Shown here: one piece after another, positions 20,528-31,687 of the stretch
How positions within the stretch are numbered: position 1 is the first letter of the stretch
How the letters are laid out: every line of letters starts with the position of its first letter
Origin: Thereva unica
Taxonomy: Eukaryota > Arthropoda > Insecta > Diptera > Therevidae
Length of the DNA stretch: 64,000 nucleotides
Reading direction: 5' to 3'
Assembly (NCBI GenBank): GCA_949987705.1
Contig: OX465282.1
Location: 68,507,922 to 68,571,921, forward strand
The notes under the pieces: model-generated
Told to the model about the DNA's origin: nothing
The model's input: only the letters and a program-made list of their open reading frames with translations
Databases searched by the model: none
Made by a program: the position numbers and the translations under genes

Positions 20528-21474
20528 ATGAACAAAATTGTTGATGAGGATTTTAAAACAAGGTATGCAACTTTATTTTTTATCTAGCGTATAAATAGTT
20601 CTTAGATAATAGTGTATTTTTGAAGATCTACGAAATATATACATGTAGTATGTATATATTTTCAGTTAAAATTTTACGTCATATCTGATTGCACAAAGAA
20701 TTTGTCATGTTTCTTAATCTTCTTTAATAATGATTTTTATTTCAAAAAATAGCTGCTAATGTAGTCCATAGATTATAAAGAGTAGATGTTCGAGGATACA
20801 ACCATTGAACTTGAGGTGGACGATGATGACGCCAACCCCATTTCGTTATTTTCCTCTGGGATGAGTGTTGATGAAGCTAACCCGGCCTCTACACGGGACA
20901 GTTCTACTGACGCACAGTTCTGTCTGGAACTGTCAAATACTGTGCAGCCAGCCGATTAGCGTTCGATCAACTGACAGACAGTTCATTCTTAAACTGTTTT
21001 CACACGTTGTGGTGTTGCAGTAACCGCTTTAAAGTGCTTAAAAGTGCTTGAGGATATCGAAAAGGATGAAAAAAGGAGGCACAGGAAGATAAAATATTGG
21101 GTAAATCCGCTTCTTGTTGTATGAATTGGTAAAATAAAAGTTGCCATTTTGGCCTGAAAATAAATTTTTATTTATTAAACTGAAATAATGAAAAAAAAAT
21201 ATTCAACGAGCACTTCGCATCGTACCGATAGGCAAGCTCTTGCATGTAGTTACCACCATAAAATCACTTTTCGCCAACTTGATTTCACAAATTGTCAAAT
21301 TACTTTCTAGACAGTATTGTCGAGATTGTAATCTTGCCAGTACTGTCGCGACAGTAATAAAGTCGGGATTGTAGACTTTTACATGAGACAGTGACAGTAA
21401 CAGTAATACTGTCCCGTGTAAAGGCCGGGTAACACCATGAAAGAAGTGGAGATAGAAGAGAAAGAGAGATAATT
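20528..21474 (+). other. acidic ORF-like sequence split by a MITE
   Basis: An ATG at 20788 opens an acidic frame (MFEDTTIELEVDDDDANP). It is interrupted by a 549-bp inverted-repeat element and continues in frame after the duplicated TAA, ending near 21474. A short ATG segment at 20528-20562 is followed by a possible donor gtatgc, but no acceptor joins it in frame to 20788. It may be a scrap of an element's N-terminal exon or chance; nothing identifies the family. Confidence 0.3.
20881..21429. mobile_element. PIF/Harbinger-like MITE, 549 bp
   Basis: Terminal inverted repeats share CCCGGCCTYTACACGGGACA. The element is flanked by TAA at 20878-20880 and 21430-21432, a 3-bp duplication of the TWA type used by PIF/Harbinger elements. 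Subterminal cagt-rich words repeat on both sides. No transposase is encoded. Confidence 0.75.
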
Positions 21475-22439
21475 AAAAAAATATTTTATCCCTAATAACC
21501 TATGGACTAAGACTACTAGGGATACCATGAAAAAACGCTGCTCGCATTATACTTCAAAGATGGTGCGGAAAAGAATGCAGCGCGATGCCCGAGTTGTCCC
21601 AGCCCCATATCTCAAAAATCATTGGGCCTACGTAAATTTCGTATTCGACTCATCTCACGAACAATCTTTACTTAGCAAAAATTGCATAACACCGATGATT
21701 TGATGGAGAAAAGTGTTTTTCGTGACCTTTGACCCTCCATAACTCGAGTAGCCGGTCCGTTGGCTTTATGAAGTTTTGGGAAATTATTTTTGAGCGCAAA
21801 ATAAAGAGAATGTCTTGTTCATTTCTCGAAATCAACTTATCGCCAAATTTTGATTTCAATAAGTCGATGGTATAAATTTTTTTTACATTTTTTTTAAATT
21901 GTTTTACCACAAAAAACTCAAATTTTCACTTTCTTTAGTTGCCTCGACATGGCTAACTTGGTTAAGCTTTTGAAATGATCTCAGTTGAGAACGTTCTCAT
22001 GAGTAGATTCTCAACTTTTTGCATTCGAATATTCCATTACCTTAAATGCGATATGTCTGTGACATATGTAAATGTAGATAAATTTAAAAATTTTACTTTA
22101 GAAATAGCACATAAACTAGTTGGAAGTTATTCATAGTATTTTATGCACAAAGTTTTAATTCATGGATAGGATGTTGTAAGAAATGCTTTTGTACCTACCT
22201 ACCGGCGAGATGTCTGAGGAGGCAGCTGAATTTTGAAATATAGACTTAAAGTCTTTTACACTCATCCACACCCGGAAATGTTTAAGAGCTGTTCCCAATC
22301 TTCATTTAATCAACTTCTTTTAACATCCGACCCATTTATTACAGGACGTAATTTTATTCCTTCTTTATTAATACGCTTTTATATGTAATTGTAACTATGT
22401 AATAAAAGTTTAGAAGTTGAATTTGGCCCGATTGATCTG
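21475..22439. other. no feature recognised
   Basis: AT-rich sequence with stops in all frames; the ~80-codon minus-strand frame at 21668-21910 has no recognisable motif. Confidence 0.4.
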
Positions 22440-22837
22440 AAATTCTGATTGATCTGAAATTTTGAACATACGTATAGTTCAACCGCTGCTTTCAACTACT
22501 CAACTGCTGAACTTATGTCCGTATGCATAATTTCAACTCAACCCATGTAGCAGAGCGGTCGAACTTGATCGACCCTAACTCAACGTCTCCATGAAGTAGG
22601 ACTCAGCCTGAGTTCAACTCATCATGTATACGTACTAAATGCAATCTAACCATTTTGTAAAAAACTCAAGAAAGCGGTTCCAAGATGGCGGCCGATTTTT
22701 GCAATTGCGTTTCACCGAACCCACGACATGGGTATCAAATGAAAGAGTACGAAAGTAGAATACAGAAAGCTATGTAAAGTCATTTTTAATCTAATATGGC
22801 CGCCACTACAAAACCACTAAAAAGTAGAAAATAATAA
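22440..22837 (+). repeat. dispersed 'cacgacatgggtatcaaatg' repeat
   Basis: The segment shares ordered blocks with 42896-43245: gttcaactcatcatgtat, gatggcggccg, cacgacatgggtatcaaatg and actaaaaagtagaaaataa. The second half also matches the 267-bp units at 42 kb. It runs directly into a foldback, as does the copy at 43 kb. Confidence 0.75.
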
Positions 22838-23145
22838 TAAATAGTTTACAAAAATTAAAAATAAAACTTTTTTATTTTAACATGAACCAAAAAGTAAAAA
22901 TAATTTTGAATGTAAAGTTTTTATTCCTGCAGCCAATTACTTAAAAGTAAGAACGCGTGGGCCACTAACGAAAAGTTCCAGTATTAATAAAATAAGTATA
23001 TCGGTAAAGAGCGCTCCACGCTTTTTTACATTTAAGTAAGTGGTTGCAGCAATAAAAAATTTACATTCAAAATTATTTTTTTACTTTTTGGTTCATTTTA
23101 AAATAAAACCGTATTTTTTAGTTACTTTAAACTATTTTTTTTTTA
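22838..23145. repeat. foldback element, arms about 125 bp
   Basis: The left arm (22838-22960) and right arm (23015-23145) are imperfect reverse complements sharing aaccaaaaagtaaaaa, ttttgaatgtaaa and a gcgtgg/ccacgc inner end. The 54-bp spacer contains the aaaagttccag core also seen at 11950 and 27150. Confidence 0.85.
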
Positions 23146-23230
23146 TTTTTTAAATACTTTTTATATGAATGAAAAAGACGACTAGCTCGGCTCACCCCAT
23201 ACCCTACAGCCGCCCCTTTCGCGCAAAACA

Positions 23231-23491
23231 TGGTGGGCCTCGGTAGTCTAGGGGTAAGGCGCCTGACTACTATCCCAGAGGTCCCGAGTTCGATTCCCGG
23301 CGGTGCCACGGTCCCAGCCTTTCCCAATTTACCACCTACATAACTTTCCTTCTTTCTTCTTCCCTCTTTGCATTCCTGATTCCTTCTGTCATAGCCTTCA
23401 CTAGTTCTTCCCCGCTCCACCAAGCGCATGTCATCGGTTGGTTGATGAGATTCAACTCGTTTCAGGAGAGTTGTTCTCGATGCCCCGATTT
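23231..23491 (+). mobile_element. tRNA-derived SINE, copy 2
   Basis: The head carries an A-box-like tagtctaggggtaaggcgcc and a B box GAGTTCGATTCCC. The body and the tail catcggttggttgatgagat match the copies at 12861 and 62238. Beyond the tail, ctcgtttcaggag and ctcgatgccccgat are shared with the 62-kb copy, so the full family extends to about here. Confidence 0.88.
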
Positions 23492-25500
23492 CTTCAAACT
23501 AGTCCTTGTTGCTTATTGTCAAATGATTTTAACGCCCGCTCTATACAAGCGAAACCGCTGTGCACCCGCACGTTCTCCTCTTGCATTGGTTGTCGACAAA
23601 GAACTTGATATGCTGCGCAGAGAGCTTCGTGCAAAGTGTATATCGAAAGCTGTACATGTGGATTTATTATAAATCCCATCCAGAAATTTAATAGGAACCT
23701 GATACATGAAGCGGAACGACTGCATACGAAATAGCAAAGTTTGTGGTGTGGCATTTTCCTGTATTTGAAACTACCAGCTATAATTAATGTCGATAAACGT
23801 TTCGCTTCTTGTTCATAAAAAGCTTACCTAGCCTAACCAAATTATGTACTAATAATTACCAGAAATAACTAATTGAATATAGTTTAATTTGGAACTACGT
23901 CATAAAAGGAAGTGATATATGATGAACAAGTTCGGATAAGTTTGAAAGCTCCAGCATAAACCACGATGCTTGCTTAAATATATGGTGAAATTGCTCACTT
24001 TTGGAACTTATGTTACTATAAATTTAAGCCAAGTTGCTAACAAACTTTCATAATTACATACACCTATCATCGAAAATTATATCGATTCATGAAGTTTTCA
24101 ACTACCAACTCAACATTCATCAAAAAACCCCAAAACCCCCAGCCTGTCATCGTGCAAGACTCCTTCTATGAGGCGTACACTAATCAAAAAGCTAAACATA
24201 AATTCCCAAGGGAGTCAGAGCTGGGACCACACTTTTCAAAAGGAACTTCTGCAATTAATTACGCCTGTGCTTAAAGTCACCAAAGTAGTTACTGCAATCA
24301 AGAACTTTTATATATCACTCAAAAAGAAGTTGCTACCTCACAATTTACAAATCAAATGACTCCCCATAGTGGTACCATGGACCAGCCCTTTTCCTATAAT
24401 TGCCATCTCTAATGAGGGTACTTCAAACAGGCGAACCCTCTGAAAAGAGTTTCCCTCAACAAATGTCGCAAATCATTTTGTGTTTCTGGCCCCATTAATA
24501 TCGATTGGAGCCATGACACCGCACCTCAACCCCTTAATCTGTTGTGAAAAAGAGCAGAAGTGTTGGTTTTTACGTAGGAGTGGTTGTTTGCGGTGTAAAA
24601 AGAGCAAAGTCTGCACGATTCCAGATGCTTTTTGTCTTTTTTATCAATTATTTGTTCCCGGCAAGTTTCTCGCACCAATAATTTTAGGATGGAATGGAAA
24701 TGAATTCCTAGTTCTCAAAGGTTTTGCTCCCCGTTATGCTCCCTTATCGCTGCTTGTAGCACTGACACTGGGTCCGTATTGAACAAGAAACGTTTTGATC
24801 AGGGCCCTACTTTCCTTTTTGTCGTCGATATTTATTGAGTTCTTTCTAGTGCACACTCCTCTGAACATAAATGGAGTTCTCAAGTTTGCGGTAAATTCGC
24901 GAACAAAGAACGACTGGAATTTTTTTGTTAGCATTTTGCATTAAAAATATCTTGATAATGTGCCTACTTGTTTGCTGTTTTGTGAATTGCCGAAAGCATT
25001 TTAAAACAAATCAATTAAATGAGCAGACCGTTCCTTTTTCTGTTTTGTTGACATTATGTGCTTCGAACGAATAAGTTTTTAAGTACAAAGTTCCGCCTTT
25101 TGTACTTGAGGGGAATTTTAAATCCAGTTTACCTTAAATCCATTCGTGCCGCGTTATATAAGCAAGGATGTATGTATACGGTCTTAATTTAAATTCAGAT
25201 TCCAGCTTATTTGATTTTAAAACGAACTCAGTAAAAACGAAGTACGCTTTTACGCCCCCAACCACAACTCCTGAGCTGATTGTATTGATAAATAATACTT
25301 TGTGAATTTTACGAATATGCAAAAAAAAACTGAAGAGGTGAAGCTATTGCTCATAGGAAAAGAGAGAATATTGTTTTTTGAAAACTAGACGAAGTTCGTT
25401 GAATGACCTTCTTTGACAGAACTGAAGCGGCTTTGCAAGAAATGCTCTAGATGCTTTCGTAATTTTCCTATATTGCCGTAGCTGGCTTATTTTTATATTT
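23492..25500. other. no gene recognised
   Basis: Frames of up to 100 codons (for example 24480-24782, Cys-rich in its middle) have no recognisable domain or splice context. No inverted-repeat termini were found. Confidence 0.4.
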
Positions 25501-27129
25501 AAAGACTAGCAAAAACCCACGTGCGTCGCAACGCCTTTTAATAAAAAGAATTGTGTGTCCATAGTCCGGGAGAAGATAAGGGTATAATGAAACAAAAAAC
25601 AAATCTGCGAAACATGATTTTGGGAACATAAAAAATGTAGTTACCTATAAACAATATGTTACCTACAATTTTTTTTTTCTTCTTCAAAATTCGAAGTTGA
25701 ACACTGTTTATCGGAAAAATTTGGTACTACGTGCACAACCGACACTTAGCCAATCATATTCAGAAAACAACTCGTGTGCGTAGATCTGTGCAAAACTTGC
25801 TCCTTCAACATTTTTCCCTCAAAAAGGTTCTAAAAAGGTCATCAATTTTACAAAATAGGCGCACATTTACGAATATTAACGCAAGGATAGCAATTCACTG
25901 TAACGCTTGTTTATATACGATGCTCGATGTGTCACTTGTAAGTATTACAACGTTTGCGACATTACTGAGTGAGTCGACTTAGTTGAGTTGATATTTTGCA
26001 AACAATCACAAATGTCACTCATCAAAATTTCCGCGTCAATTATGAACTTTCAAAGAGCAGCCGGCAACTCAATGTCACGATCATCATTAATCTGAGACAT
26101 TTTCTATATTCTATATCCTAGAATAGTACTGAATTTTGAGTTTTCTGCTTTCGCTCTCGTTTTAAATGACGTATTTCAATCTGTGCCTAAATCAGTGATG
26201 ATTTTAGTTGATTTTAGTTAGACGTGCATTAATTTCATCGTCCCGCGTATCTGTCGGGACAACTGGCAATATTGGGCCGAAATCTATATCAATAAAACAG
26301 TTCCTCACCAAAATAATTGGTTTTTACTTATTAAACTTGCATCCTGTTTCACGCAGGATTTTCCATATGATCTTCTTCGTTCGGTATCATAAACATAGAA
26401 TGTGCTATTTTTGCTTATGTGAGTAAAGTTGACGCAATCTCTCTCTTTTATCTCCACGTATTTTGGCCAATATAAGATTAATTAAGAAAGTCATGCCAGC
26501 GCCTCCTGACGGGCCTTAGAAATTCACCAGTATTGACACTGTTGATGATGCGTTTGTTCATTTTCATTGTTTAACTTTGGTTCATTGTGTATGTTTAAAT
26601 TATCTTCAGACCCATCAATTATTTGTGGAAATGGCAAACCAAAATGACCCCTAGTATTTCCACCGATTGAAAGAACAATATTCCACAGTGACTGCATTTC
26701 ATTCGCGAAGACTGTAAAATTATATCCTTTTTGCCAATTAATAAATATTAAGCGATATTTTGTGTATCATATTATAGATGAGTATCTGTGATTCATTGTT
26801 ATTTGTTATCCTTTCTAATAAAATATCATTTGTAGTCGTTTCAATATGGCGACTTCTGCGCTCTGTTGCAGGCCTCGATCTGCATCTTATAATTTCATTC
26901 CACTTGTAAACCTCAAAGAGCTATCCATTGGTGCCTAAGTACATATCGGACTATATGCAGCCCTTTCCTCACAACTTCTACAAAAAAAACTTCATATATG
27001 TAGTATGTCAACTTTGGCGAACCTAAATATTTAGATAGAACTCTTTGAGGCCTAGAAAAGTCTTCACTCGATGTTTTTCGACTATGTTTTCAAGTTTTCG
27101 GTCAAATTCGGACTGTCTACCTATATTCT
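25501..27129. other. no gene recognised; faint Helitron-like word at 25506
   Basis: The phrase actagcaaaaacccacgtgc at 25506-25525 recalls termini of insect Helitrons, but no CTRR end with a hairpin was identified. The rest is unique, AT-rich DNA. Confidence 0.3.
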
Positions 27130-27430
27130 TATTTTATTAACACCGGAACTTTCCTCGAACGCCCTTTTTGATAACCATTTTGAGTAGGTTGTAAAGAAAA
27201 AGATAGTCCACCATTTTGCATTGGCCGGCATTTTGAATTTTGAATGACGCGTCATAGCTAATTCTACTTGTCATACCTTTTGATTTGATACCCATGTAGG
27301 GGGTCGGGCAGCGCAATTGCGAAGTTCGGCCGCCATCTTGGAACCATCTTGATTTTTTTTACAAAATGGTCAGATTGCATTGTCACGCGCGAACTTTACT
27401 TATGTGCAAAATTTCAAGTTGATCGGTTAC
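27130..27430 (-). repeat. dispersed satellite-like repeat, reverse orientation
   Basis: On the minus strand it carries tgcaatctgaccattttgta, a gatggcggcc-type block and ggtatcaaat, in the same order as the 267-bp units at 41.7-42.7 kb. The foldback core (aacaccggaactttcctcg) lies at its left edge. Confidence 0.7.
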
Positions 27431-28531
27431 ATTTTTTGTTAAAAGTAATTTTTTTAAATGCAATGATCTAATAATACAATAGAAATTAAGCTTGGACAAA
27501 AAAAGGTCAAATTTTTCGAAAAAAATGACGAAAAAATGCAAAAATTCACTATTTTTGATTCGATATTTTTCACTTTTTTGTTTCAAGTTTAAAAATTTTT
27601 CTTGTTTACCATCATAAAGGCCATAAAAGAACTTACATATTAAAAAAAGAAAGAACCTCATACGATGAAATGCACAAAACAGATAGACCAATCATTTTTC
27701 AAATTTGAAGTCAATTTTTGAGCCTTGTATTAGATATTGTGACTTGAAATTTTAACCAGTTATTATTCACATTATAAAGTATAACCTTTGAAAATTTCAG
27801 AAAAATGTCACTTAAAATATCCAAAGTTATCATCAAAAAACCAAAATTGAGCAGTTTCTTCAGTTCTTGATTTTTTTTTTTTTTTGAGGTTATATGTGCA
27901 GATAAAAATTTCATATTGTAACCGCTGGTAGCCAATATCATAGCGAACAGCCTCTATTTTTTTCGATTTTTTCGGAGCTACACAAGCCGAGATGTACGCA
28001 TCTATATTTAGAAAGAACGACCAAAATGGTAAATTTTTGACATAATGGCCGATAACTTACGTAGCGGCGGTTGCTAGAGGTAGAAAATGTCCATTTCGTA
28101 TAGTCTTCGATGTAACTAACATGTTTAAAAAAAAATTGAGACTCGATGCAATTCCTTTTTCACTAAAATTTGATACTTATCCGACTACACTACAAACCAA
28201 ATTAATAATGGCTTCGTTGAACTGCCGTTTGAAGCCTACTAACGGAACCATGATCTGAAAAGATTTTCATAAAATTCGGTCGAACCATTTTTGAAGTAAA
28301 ACTTCTTTAGGGACGTTTGCTTAAAAAAATTTACATGAGAGTGAATCAATTTCATTCGCGTAACGCTCTCACACATGAAAAATCGTCAGAACTTTCGTAT
28401 AACGATCGGAAAAGGGGCGGACGGGATACAGGAGACGATGACACTCGGGGCTGTGTGTGCAACAGTTAAAATACACTCTGCCTTACTGCATAGATTTTCT
28501 GGCATGTTAGCTACGTTGTCGCCCAGACTTT
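27431..28531. other. no gene recognised
   Basis: AT-rich DNA; the minus-strand frames at 27383-27941 are Phe/Lys/Leu-rich low-complexity translations of poly(A/T) DNA and are not called. Confidence 0.4.
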
Positions 28532-28945
28532 CCCAGCGGGAAATATGACAATCGCTTACGACGAAAGCGGAAAATAAGCGCTTACATATCACTGCGAATG
28601 TAATGTATTTGTAAGCAAACGTTGTTTTGAACTGTTCGTGGAATTCCTCTCTTTACGATTATACGAAAAAGAATAGCAAAAGTTGGTCTATAATCGAAAA
28701 CCAACTGCTTTTTGGATGCTCAAATAAAAAATGCGAAAGCTTTTTACAAACAGAAAAGCTTAATGAACGAAATGCTTCTATCTGCCTTCTTTCTAAGCGC
28801 TTAATAAGCTTTTCTTTCGCAGCGGCATTGAAGTGCTTACGTCTGCTATGTTAAAAAGAAGGGAACACTCTTACAAACAGTAAGCGCATACAGCTTCTAA
28901 GTAAGCGCTTTTTTTTTCTTACAGAGCGCTTCATTTCCCGCTGGG
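28532..28945. mobile_element. small inverted-repeat element (MITE), 414 bp
   Basis: The 13-bp ends CCCAGCGGGAAAT and ATTTCCCGCTGGG are perfect inverted repeats. Inside, the word aagcgctt/taagcgc is repeated near both ends, as subterminal binding sites often are. No clean target duplication was found, so the superfamily is open. Confidence 0.7.
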
Positions 28946-29965
28946 TTGCTTTATCTCATTATAGGAATACAAATTCACGATTCTGTAGAGGTGAGTTATT
29001 TCAGATTTTTCTTGTGGTTTGGTCACTGGCCGGGCTTATGCCGCGGCCACTTTGGGGTTGACTGACATGTTGGAAGCGGTATATACGAGAAGAATTTTCG
29101 GCGGTGGTTTGGGTGCTTAGAATACCAAAAGGGAGTGGTGAATTAAATGTGTGAGGTGCTGTTGTTTAAAATTGGCACCCACTTCCCCTTTTTTTGAGAT
29201 ATGCTGGACCTTTCCCCTTTTTAAATTACAATTTTTTTAACTTGCACAAATCGACGAATCGTTTATGTCAAAACATTACACTGTTGTGAAAATCGTTCCT
29301 GATATGTTTTTTGGGTCGCTGATTACGAAAATCAGGGTCCCACAGTCTTAAAATATGGATGTGGATATGGAAGTGGTTGATTTATAACAAAGCAAATTTT
29401 ATGATAAGGGATAATAGTAAAGGGCTGAAACTATCCCTACATCGACTGAAAATATAAAGGTTTGTAAAAAATGTTTTTTCAACTTTATGCTTCGAATTCG
29501 GTTTAATCAGCCAAAATAAATTATTTTCAACTACGCCTAGAAAGAAGAATTTGAAAAAAGGCTGATTGCATATCTTTTTGCTCCCTTTAAAATTAATTGG
29601 CTCCCTAAAAGATTGTATGGGACGAAGTAATCAGGTAATTGGCTAGGTGGCCATAAAGGGTGCCAATACCATACTCAAGTATACTGGCTCTCGTTCGCGT
29701 AGGTAAAGCTGCTCGCGTAGGTAAAGGTTCATTGTATGTGGTTGGCGGACTGCTTGGTAAAACAGTTACCTGGGTTTGGAATAGTCTATGCCGATGCGGA
29801 AGCAATTATTAATGATCATGAATGTAGCGGGAGCGGAGCATGCATACAGCTGGTGACATATCCAAGCGTACATGCGTTCAATTCGTTGATAAATAATATA
29901 GAAGTGTGTGTATTCAAATGCGACCTGACGGAATGTTCCATGAATGGAATGCATGCCACGCAAAG
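28946..29965. other. no gene recognised
   Basis: Both strands lack domain-bearing frames; no repeat shared with other parts of the window was noticed. Confidence 0.4.
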
Positions 29966-31035
29966 GTCGGACTACTTTTAACTTTTTTTGTTTAAACGAC
30001 GCACAGTGGGGCCCGCTCGTAGAAGGTTCTGCTCAAAACTCAATTTTCAAAATGTGGAAATTTTTCAAAAAAAATGTATCATTGTAGTTGTAATAATGTA
30101 TCAGATCACGTGTAAAAATATTAAGTCGCTGACTGCTATGAGTCAGCGAGCGCATGAGCATAGAGTTCATAGTTTAGGCAAAATAATACTTCTGCGAAAA
30201 AGGAATACCAGTTTATGCGCGATATAAAAACATTAATTTCTAACGTTTAACGATGAAATCTACGGAAGTGTGTTATGTCGGTGATCAAGCAAGGTATTTT
30301 GATTCTTCTATAATTTTGTATTATATTATAAGTTCATTGGTTTATGATAAAGGGCTTAAAATTTGTGGTAGTGTGTATTTTTTTGTAGGGAATTTTTTAA
30401 ATGACATTTTCTCGAAAATGCGCAAAGTTCTATTGCTACTTTTTTCGGTTAACTAGTGTCCAAAGTCTTCCTAAATGTCATTTAAAAAACCCCCTACAAA
30501 AAAAATACACACTACAACAAATTTTAAGTCCTGTATCAGAAACCAATGAACTTATAATATAATATAAAATTATTTAAGAATCAACATACATTGCTTGATC
30601 ACCGACATAATACACTTTCTTAGATTTTATCATTAATCGTTAGAAATTAATGTTTTTAAATCGCGCATAGACATGCATACGTTGTCGCAGAAATATTCTT
30701 TTGCCAAAACCATAAACTTTAAGCTCATGCGCTCGATGACTAGTAACAGTCAGCGACTTAATATTTGTGCACGTGATCTGATACATAATTGCAATTACGA
30801 TGACACATTTTTTTTTTTATAATATCCACATTTTGAAAATTGAGTTTTGAGCAGAACCTTCTATGAGCGGGCCCCACTCTGCGACGTTCGTGATTTTTAT
30901 ACCTGAACGATACCAGGCGAACCAAAAACAATATCAACTTGGTTGAGGTGCCGAAAAAAGAATATTAACAAAAAAATTCTCTGAAAAAAACTTCATAACT
31001 TTCGGTGTGGTCCTTTTTTTTGTTTAAATAAAAAA
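29966..31035 (-). repeat. reverse monomer of the 145-bp satellite, split by a Transib-like element
   Basis: The right part (30887-31035), read in reverse, matches the tandem units at 57.6-58.2 kb: tttaaacaaaaaa, a ttttttcagag block, ggcacctcaac, ggttcgcc and tatcg-caggta. The left flank gtttaaa (29991-29996) continues the unit on the other side of the insertion. Confidence 0.6.
30002..30881. mobile_element. Transib-like non-autonomous foldback element, 880 bp
   Basis: The element is nearly one long inverted repeat, with arms of about 410 bp and a short centre near 30410-30465. The left tip is CACAGTGGGGCCCGCTC; the right tip in reverse is CAGAGTGGGGCCCGCTC. It is flanked by a perfect GC-rich 5-bp duplication cgacg (29997-30001 and 30882-30886). 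CACWRTG-type tips with a 5-bp GC-rich duplication are the published Transib signature. Its tip equals the vertebrate V(D)J heptamer CACAGTG. No transposase is present. The superfamily call is strong but inferred from termini only. Confidence 0.82.
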
Positions 31036-31299
31036 AACTTCAGCTAAGTGGCAGAAAGATCTTAAATTGATAAGTTTTGCTAATATCTTTTTTGGATTTT
31101 GCAGAGCCATAGCCTTCCAACAAAACATCACTTGTAAAAATCCAACACTCTTTAAAACTCATACAAAAATTTACTTTACACGTCACGAATTTTTCAAACC
31201 TTGGAGCTGAATATTTTTTTTTGACGGGGAATTGTATTCTACGTTTTACAGTTTCATGAAATTGCCGTTCATCCGGGAACTCGTCATTCGCTTCGCAGT

Positions 31300-31460
31300 T
31301 TATCGCCGCCTTCAGACAACACAATTCGTAGTTTGGTGAAGAATTTCTTTGAGTACGGGTCTGTACACACTCGTAAGCGTCCCATTCGACGACGCTCGCG
31401 ACACTCCAATGAATTTATTGAAGCGGTAATAGAGAATGTGTCCGATATCGTCCTATCGCC
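31300..31460 (+). pseudogene. mariner-like transposase N-terminal helix-turn-helix fragment
   Basis: One plus-strand frame reads PSDNTIRSLVKNFFEYGSV, then TRKRPIRRRSRHSNEFIEAV. This is the pattern of the second helix-turn-helix region (DUF4817-like) common in arthropod mariner-related genes: P-S-D-N-T-I-R, E-T-G-S-V, R-R-R, E-N-I-x-A-V. The catalytic domain is missing and the frame ends soon after. No inverted repeats were located around it. Confidence 0.6.
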
Positions 31461-31687
31461 GCCGATGTTGAGTTTCACTCCAGCTTTTTCTTCGGGAGCG
31501 AAAATCCAAGCGGTGTTTTACTCCGGATCGAAACTTACATCCGGAGGGAAACTCCGCTTATAAACGCCGTAATTGTACATCGACGACACAAAACTTCCCA
31601 TATATTACCCCGTTTTTGGCTAGCTTGTAAAGTTTATTCGAGGTTGAGTTAAAATTTCGACCACCATATACATACATGTTCCGGATG

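Noticed and set aside
23127..23429. Minus-strand 100-codon frame as a gene
   Set aside because: It translates the antisense of a tRNA-derived SINE; the same frame type appears at the other SINE copies.
24480..24782. Plus-strand 100-codon frame with several Cys residues
   Set aside because: Cys spacing fits no finger family I know, and there is no supporting context.
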